Assembly (NCBI RefSeq): GCF_005937885.2
Contig: NZ_CP042176.1
Span: 5,823,501-5,887,500 of the forward strand
From: Bradyrhizobium sp. KBS0727
GTDB lineage: Bacteria; Pseudomonadota; Alphaproteobacteria; Rhizobiales; Xanthobacteraceae
Length of the DNA stretch: 64,000 nt
Reading direction: 5' to 3'
Part shown: positions 61,934 to 64,000 of the stretch, piece after piece
How the letters are laid out: the number at the start of each line of letters is the position of its first letter
Numbering within the stretch: the first letter of the stretch is position 1
Program-made: the position numbers and the translations under genes
Notes under the pieces: generated by a model
Seen by the model: only the letters and a program-made list of their open reading frames with translations
Database searches by the model: none
Told to the model about the DNA's origin: nothing

Positions 61934-62458
61934 CGATGCCACCGTACTGCCTCGCGGCAGCATAAGGGGCCGCCTGTCAGACTGGCTCGAAGCGGCCGAA
62001 TGGAGCGGAGGTTGTCGCCCTTCCGCACCGCGAGTGCCGGAACCCCGTAAATTAAGCTGCGGGTTGGATTGGCATCGCGTGAACGCTTTGAAGGTGAGAT
62101 CGATCGACGAGATGAGACAATTCTCCGCAAAACACTGGTCCGCGCGGCTTCGTTCAAACCACAAGAAACCGAAGGCGGATTACTGATGTACTCCCCAATA
62201 CCTTTCCGCCCGCAGCGAACGCGATTTCGATTGTGACCGCCGACACGTCCATTGTCAGGGGAACCAATGTCAACGAGGAAGTATATTTCGTTCCCCCTCG
62301 GACTCAATCGAGCCCTATGCCCGGAACCTCCCCGTGACTCGGAACAGCCTTGAACTACTTCAAAGTACAGGAGATTGCGGTTCCCGCCGCCGTGTCGACG
62401 CCTTTCCGCGATCGCCTTACTTACCCAGTCTCGGTGATCAACATTCCGGACCCCAAAC
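61934..62458. other. Non-coding or decayed stretch after DctP
   Basis: I recognise no gene. Short open frames here lack family signatures and codon periodicity of the neighbours. The following 62568-63163 also has none except the terminator and operator relic listed separately. Confidence 0.4.
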
Positions 62459-62567
62459 CTAGTTCGGAGATGTCAGCGGGATAAGCTGCGCAAATCTTGC
62501 AAAGAACTCGTCCGCCATCTTTTTGCCGATCCGGCGATCAGACGCTGTCCAAGTTGAGCAAGCTCTC
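62459..62567 (-). pseudogene. coxG-type gene, C-terminal relic
   Basis: Minus-strand codons in two frames give ELAQLGQRLIAGSAK and KKMADEFFARFAQLI before a stop at 62459. Together they match the LGxRLIDGxAKKMADEFFARF C-terminus of CoxG proteins, with one frameshift between. Only about 35 codons remain recognisable. A decayed LysR-type operator (62891-62930) lies upstream, as in the intact 3-4 kb operon. Confidence 0.7.
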
Positions 62568-62770
62568 AGCAATCAAGCTGCGCTGATCCGCTCAATGTCG
62601 CCTAATACGTACTGGACCTTCGCGATTATCGTCGAACCCTTCAAGATTCGCATTTCGTCACCGCTGACTCACCTCATCATGACCGAAGAGGATCGAGCCA
62701 GACTGTCGAAGGTCGCGACGTTCGTGGAGCCGCTGCCGCTGCCCTCTTCGTAAATTCCGCCAACAGGCGC

Positions 62771-62802
62771 AAAAAAATGCGACCGGCGTCGAGCCGGTCG
62801 CA
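62771..62802 (-). terminator. Rho-independent terminator (minus strand)
   Basis: TGCGACCGGC / GCCGGTCGCA stem of 10 bp around a 5-base loop (62778-62802), followed on the minus strand by seven T residues (62777-62771). It would end transcription arriving from the amidohydrolase gene at 63164 and beyond. Confidence 0.75.
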
Positions 62803-62890
62803 CAGTCTGGGAGAACTGGCTATGATTTCGCTATGCTGCTTGCGCGAACGAAACGACGACTTGCGTTTTTGCCGATTGGACGCGCCCCCG

Positions 62891-62930
62891 CAATCGATAT
62901 GTTCTAATCGCCGGATCAAGCAATCTAATG
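62891..62930 (-). promoter_or_regulatory. LysR-type composite operator, decayed copy E
   Basis: CAATCG at 62891 and CTAAT at 62925 keep the same 34-base offset as copies A-D. The first half of the palindrome (ATTAG) has become ATCAA and the AAATTTTG block is lost. Only the coxG relic lies downstream. Weak but position-consistent. Confidence 0.4.
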
Positions 62931-63163
62931 GGGGCGTGCCGCATTGTTTTACTGTGCTCGCCATCGCGACCGGAACTGTGCTTGAGCGAACACCGAACTG
63001 ACGGCACCACTGAGATCCGATCCAACTCTTGACCACTGGACTGCGCGACCTCAAACCCCGCGCTTGGGCAGTTCGGCCATCCGTGGTTAGCTATGGCAGG
63101 AGCGTCCGGGTAAGAGATCGGGGATGATCACAGAACCGGCATCCCGCGCTCACCCGATATCCG

Positions 63164-64000
63164 TCACAAGACCTTTCGGGGTTCGGTCGGCAGCCCGAAG
63201 ATTCTGGCCGCATTCAATCCAAGAATATTTCGCTTTGCTTGTTCAGACAAAAACGGCAAATCACAGATTGATGATGGCAGATCGAAATCGAAATGCGGCC
63301 AGTCCGACGCATAGAGAAGTTGGGTTTCAGCATTGATCATCTCAAAAGTCAGTTCAAGCGCTTTCCTATTCAACGATTCCATCGGCTGCGTAGTGTACCA
63401 ACAATGCTCGCGCATATACTCGCTAGGCAATCGTTTGAGCTGCGGAGCTTCCGATGGACGCATCAAGTACTGATCGTCAAGTCGTTGCATCAGAAACGGA
63501 AGCCAGGCGAGCCCACTTTCTACCCAAATACTCTTTAACTTTGGAAATCGCTCTGGAATTCCATTCAGAATCCAGTTTGTCATATGTATCATGTTGCACC
63601 AAACAAAGCCTAACGCATGCATACCCAGAAATCGATTTACGGTCGCGAGCGATTGGTCATTCCAATTGTAACCGGCGTGAAACGCTATGGGCAATCCCCG
63701 CTCCTCAAGCATCGCGTAGAGTCGCATATATTCATTGCTATGAACGGCCTTGTGACGAACGCTCGTTACGGAGAAACCGATCACCCCCGGCGCATTCCCG
63801 AAGTCTTCCACCATGCGGATGCATTCGCTTGGCGTATTGAAAGGAAGATACACCAGAGTCTTAATGCGATCTTCGGCGACGAGCACCTTGTCGATCATCC
63901 ATTTCGTGTAAGCACGCGCGAGGCCAACTTCCATTTCCGGCTGTGGATGCATTCCGAGAAACAGCATAGGCGTCGGAAAGACAACCATGTAATCAATTGC
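63164..64000 (-). CDS. Amidohydrolase (ACMSD-like), 5' part outside window
   Basis: About 279 residues are visible and the frame stays open past the right edge. It has AFHAGYNWNDQSLATVNRFL, KLKSIWVESGLAWLPFLMQR and ASDWPHFDFDLPSSICDLPF, matching the late metal and active-site segments of the amidohydrolase_2 family. It is a distant relative, not a close paralogue, of the two copies at 24.7 and 42.2 kb. The terminator at 62771 would serve it. The substrate is unknown. Confidence 0.85.
   Translation of the reverse strand, partial: AIDYMVVFPTPMLFLGMHPQPEMEVGLARAYTKWMIDKVLVAEDRIKTLVYLPFNTPSECIRMVEDFGNAPGVIGFSVTSVRHKAVHSNEYMRLYAMLEERGLPIAFHAGYNWNDQSLATVNRFLGMHALGFVWCNMIHMTNWILNGIPERFPKLKSIWVESGLAWLPFLMQRLDDQYLMRPSEAPQLKRLPSEYMREHCWYTTQPMESLNRKALELTFEMINAETQLLYASDWPHFDFDLPSSICDLPFLSEQAKRNILGLNAARIFGLPTEPRKVL

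Noticed and set aside
62677..63054. A 125-codon minus-strand frame between the coxG relic and the last amidohydrolase
   Set aside because: It runs through the terminator hairpin and has no recognisable motif.
1..64000. CRISPR arrays, rRNA genes, riboswitches and replication origins
   Set aside because: No regularly spaced repeats, rRNA-like blocks, conserved riboswitch cores or iteron clusters were noticed on either strand.

Overview
The window looks like chromosome from an alphaproteobacterium, most likely a Bradyrhizobium-type Hyphomicrobiales member. This rests on high-GC coding sequence, many coxL/coxM/coxG-type genes, CaiB and GMC families, an IS5/IS427-group transposase, a tRNA-Arg(CCG) and a trbI-DUF2274-lysR relic. 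Genus is inference. The whole window reads as an accessory island for uptake and breakdown of aromatic compounds, with heavy evidence of duplication, deletion and gene decay.

Region by region. (1) 0-4 kb: a minus-strand operon with translational overlaps (hydrolase, SRPBCC/CoxG-like, CoxM-like, CoxL-like) behind a LysR-type operator. (2) 4.5-15 kb: an orphan binding protein, a frameshifted IS5-family transposase, an IclR regulator beside a decayed pobA, an alcohol-to-acid operon (GMC oxidoreductase, aldehyde dehydrogenase, MFS carrier, class II aldolase) and an exported MBL hydrolase. (3) 15.4-18.2 kb: a debased tRNA-Arg, a LysR pseudogene and the end of a conjugation trb cluster, then a CDGSH protein and an iorA/cytochrome c deletion scar. 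(4) 18.2-21.8 kb: a binding protein, then trmO and araC between 58-bp inverted repeats. (5) 21.8-28.9 kb: a plus-strand set of ABM-MBL fusion, GMC oxidoreductase, amidohydrolase, TPP enzyme and FMN 2-hydroxyacid dehydrogenase. (6) 29-41 kb: a ring-cleavage locus with FAD hydroxylase, two MFS carriers, class III dioxygenase LigB/LigA, CaiB-type CoA-transferase, citrate-synthase-fold lyase, MDR dehydrogenase and a LysR regulator. (7) 41-47 kb: a meta-cleavage operon with alpha/beta hydrolase, MhpA-like hydroxylase, VOC dioxygenase, amidohydrolase and TctC binding protein. (8) 47.8-61.9 kb: two paralogous GntR/FCD regulators, an MFS carrier, a two-component flavin monooxygenase with reductase and hydrolase, a SphA/MetA-like outer-membrane channel, an aldehyde dehydrogenase, an MpaB-type oxygenase and an orphan TRAP binding protein. 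(9) 62-64 kb: a coxG relic and an amidohydrolase cut by the window end.

Two regulatory networks can be read directly from the DNA. Four intact copies and one decayed copy of a composite LysR-type element (CAATCGACAAATT with ATTAG-N5-CTAAT at a fixed offset) lie upstream of minus-strand catabolic units at 3.9, 30.7, 36.1, 39.7 and 62.9 kb. Seven copies of a second element, TTCGAA paired with a TTCGAA-like hexamer exactly 18 bp away, sit in front of the 46-47, 48.5, 48.7, 50.4, 51.2, 59.2 and 60.6-60.9 kb genes, including both gntR genes. The likely regulators are LysR at 40.0 kb and the GntR pair, but that assignment is inferred from position only.

The most notable evolutionary signal is a reciprocal decay. 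An intact gntR next to a truncated monooxygenase gene (47.8-48.9 kb) is matched by a truncated gntR next to an intact monooxygenase gene (50.9-52.4 kb).
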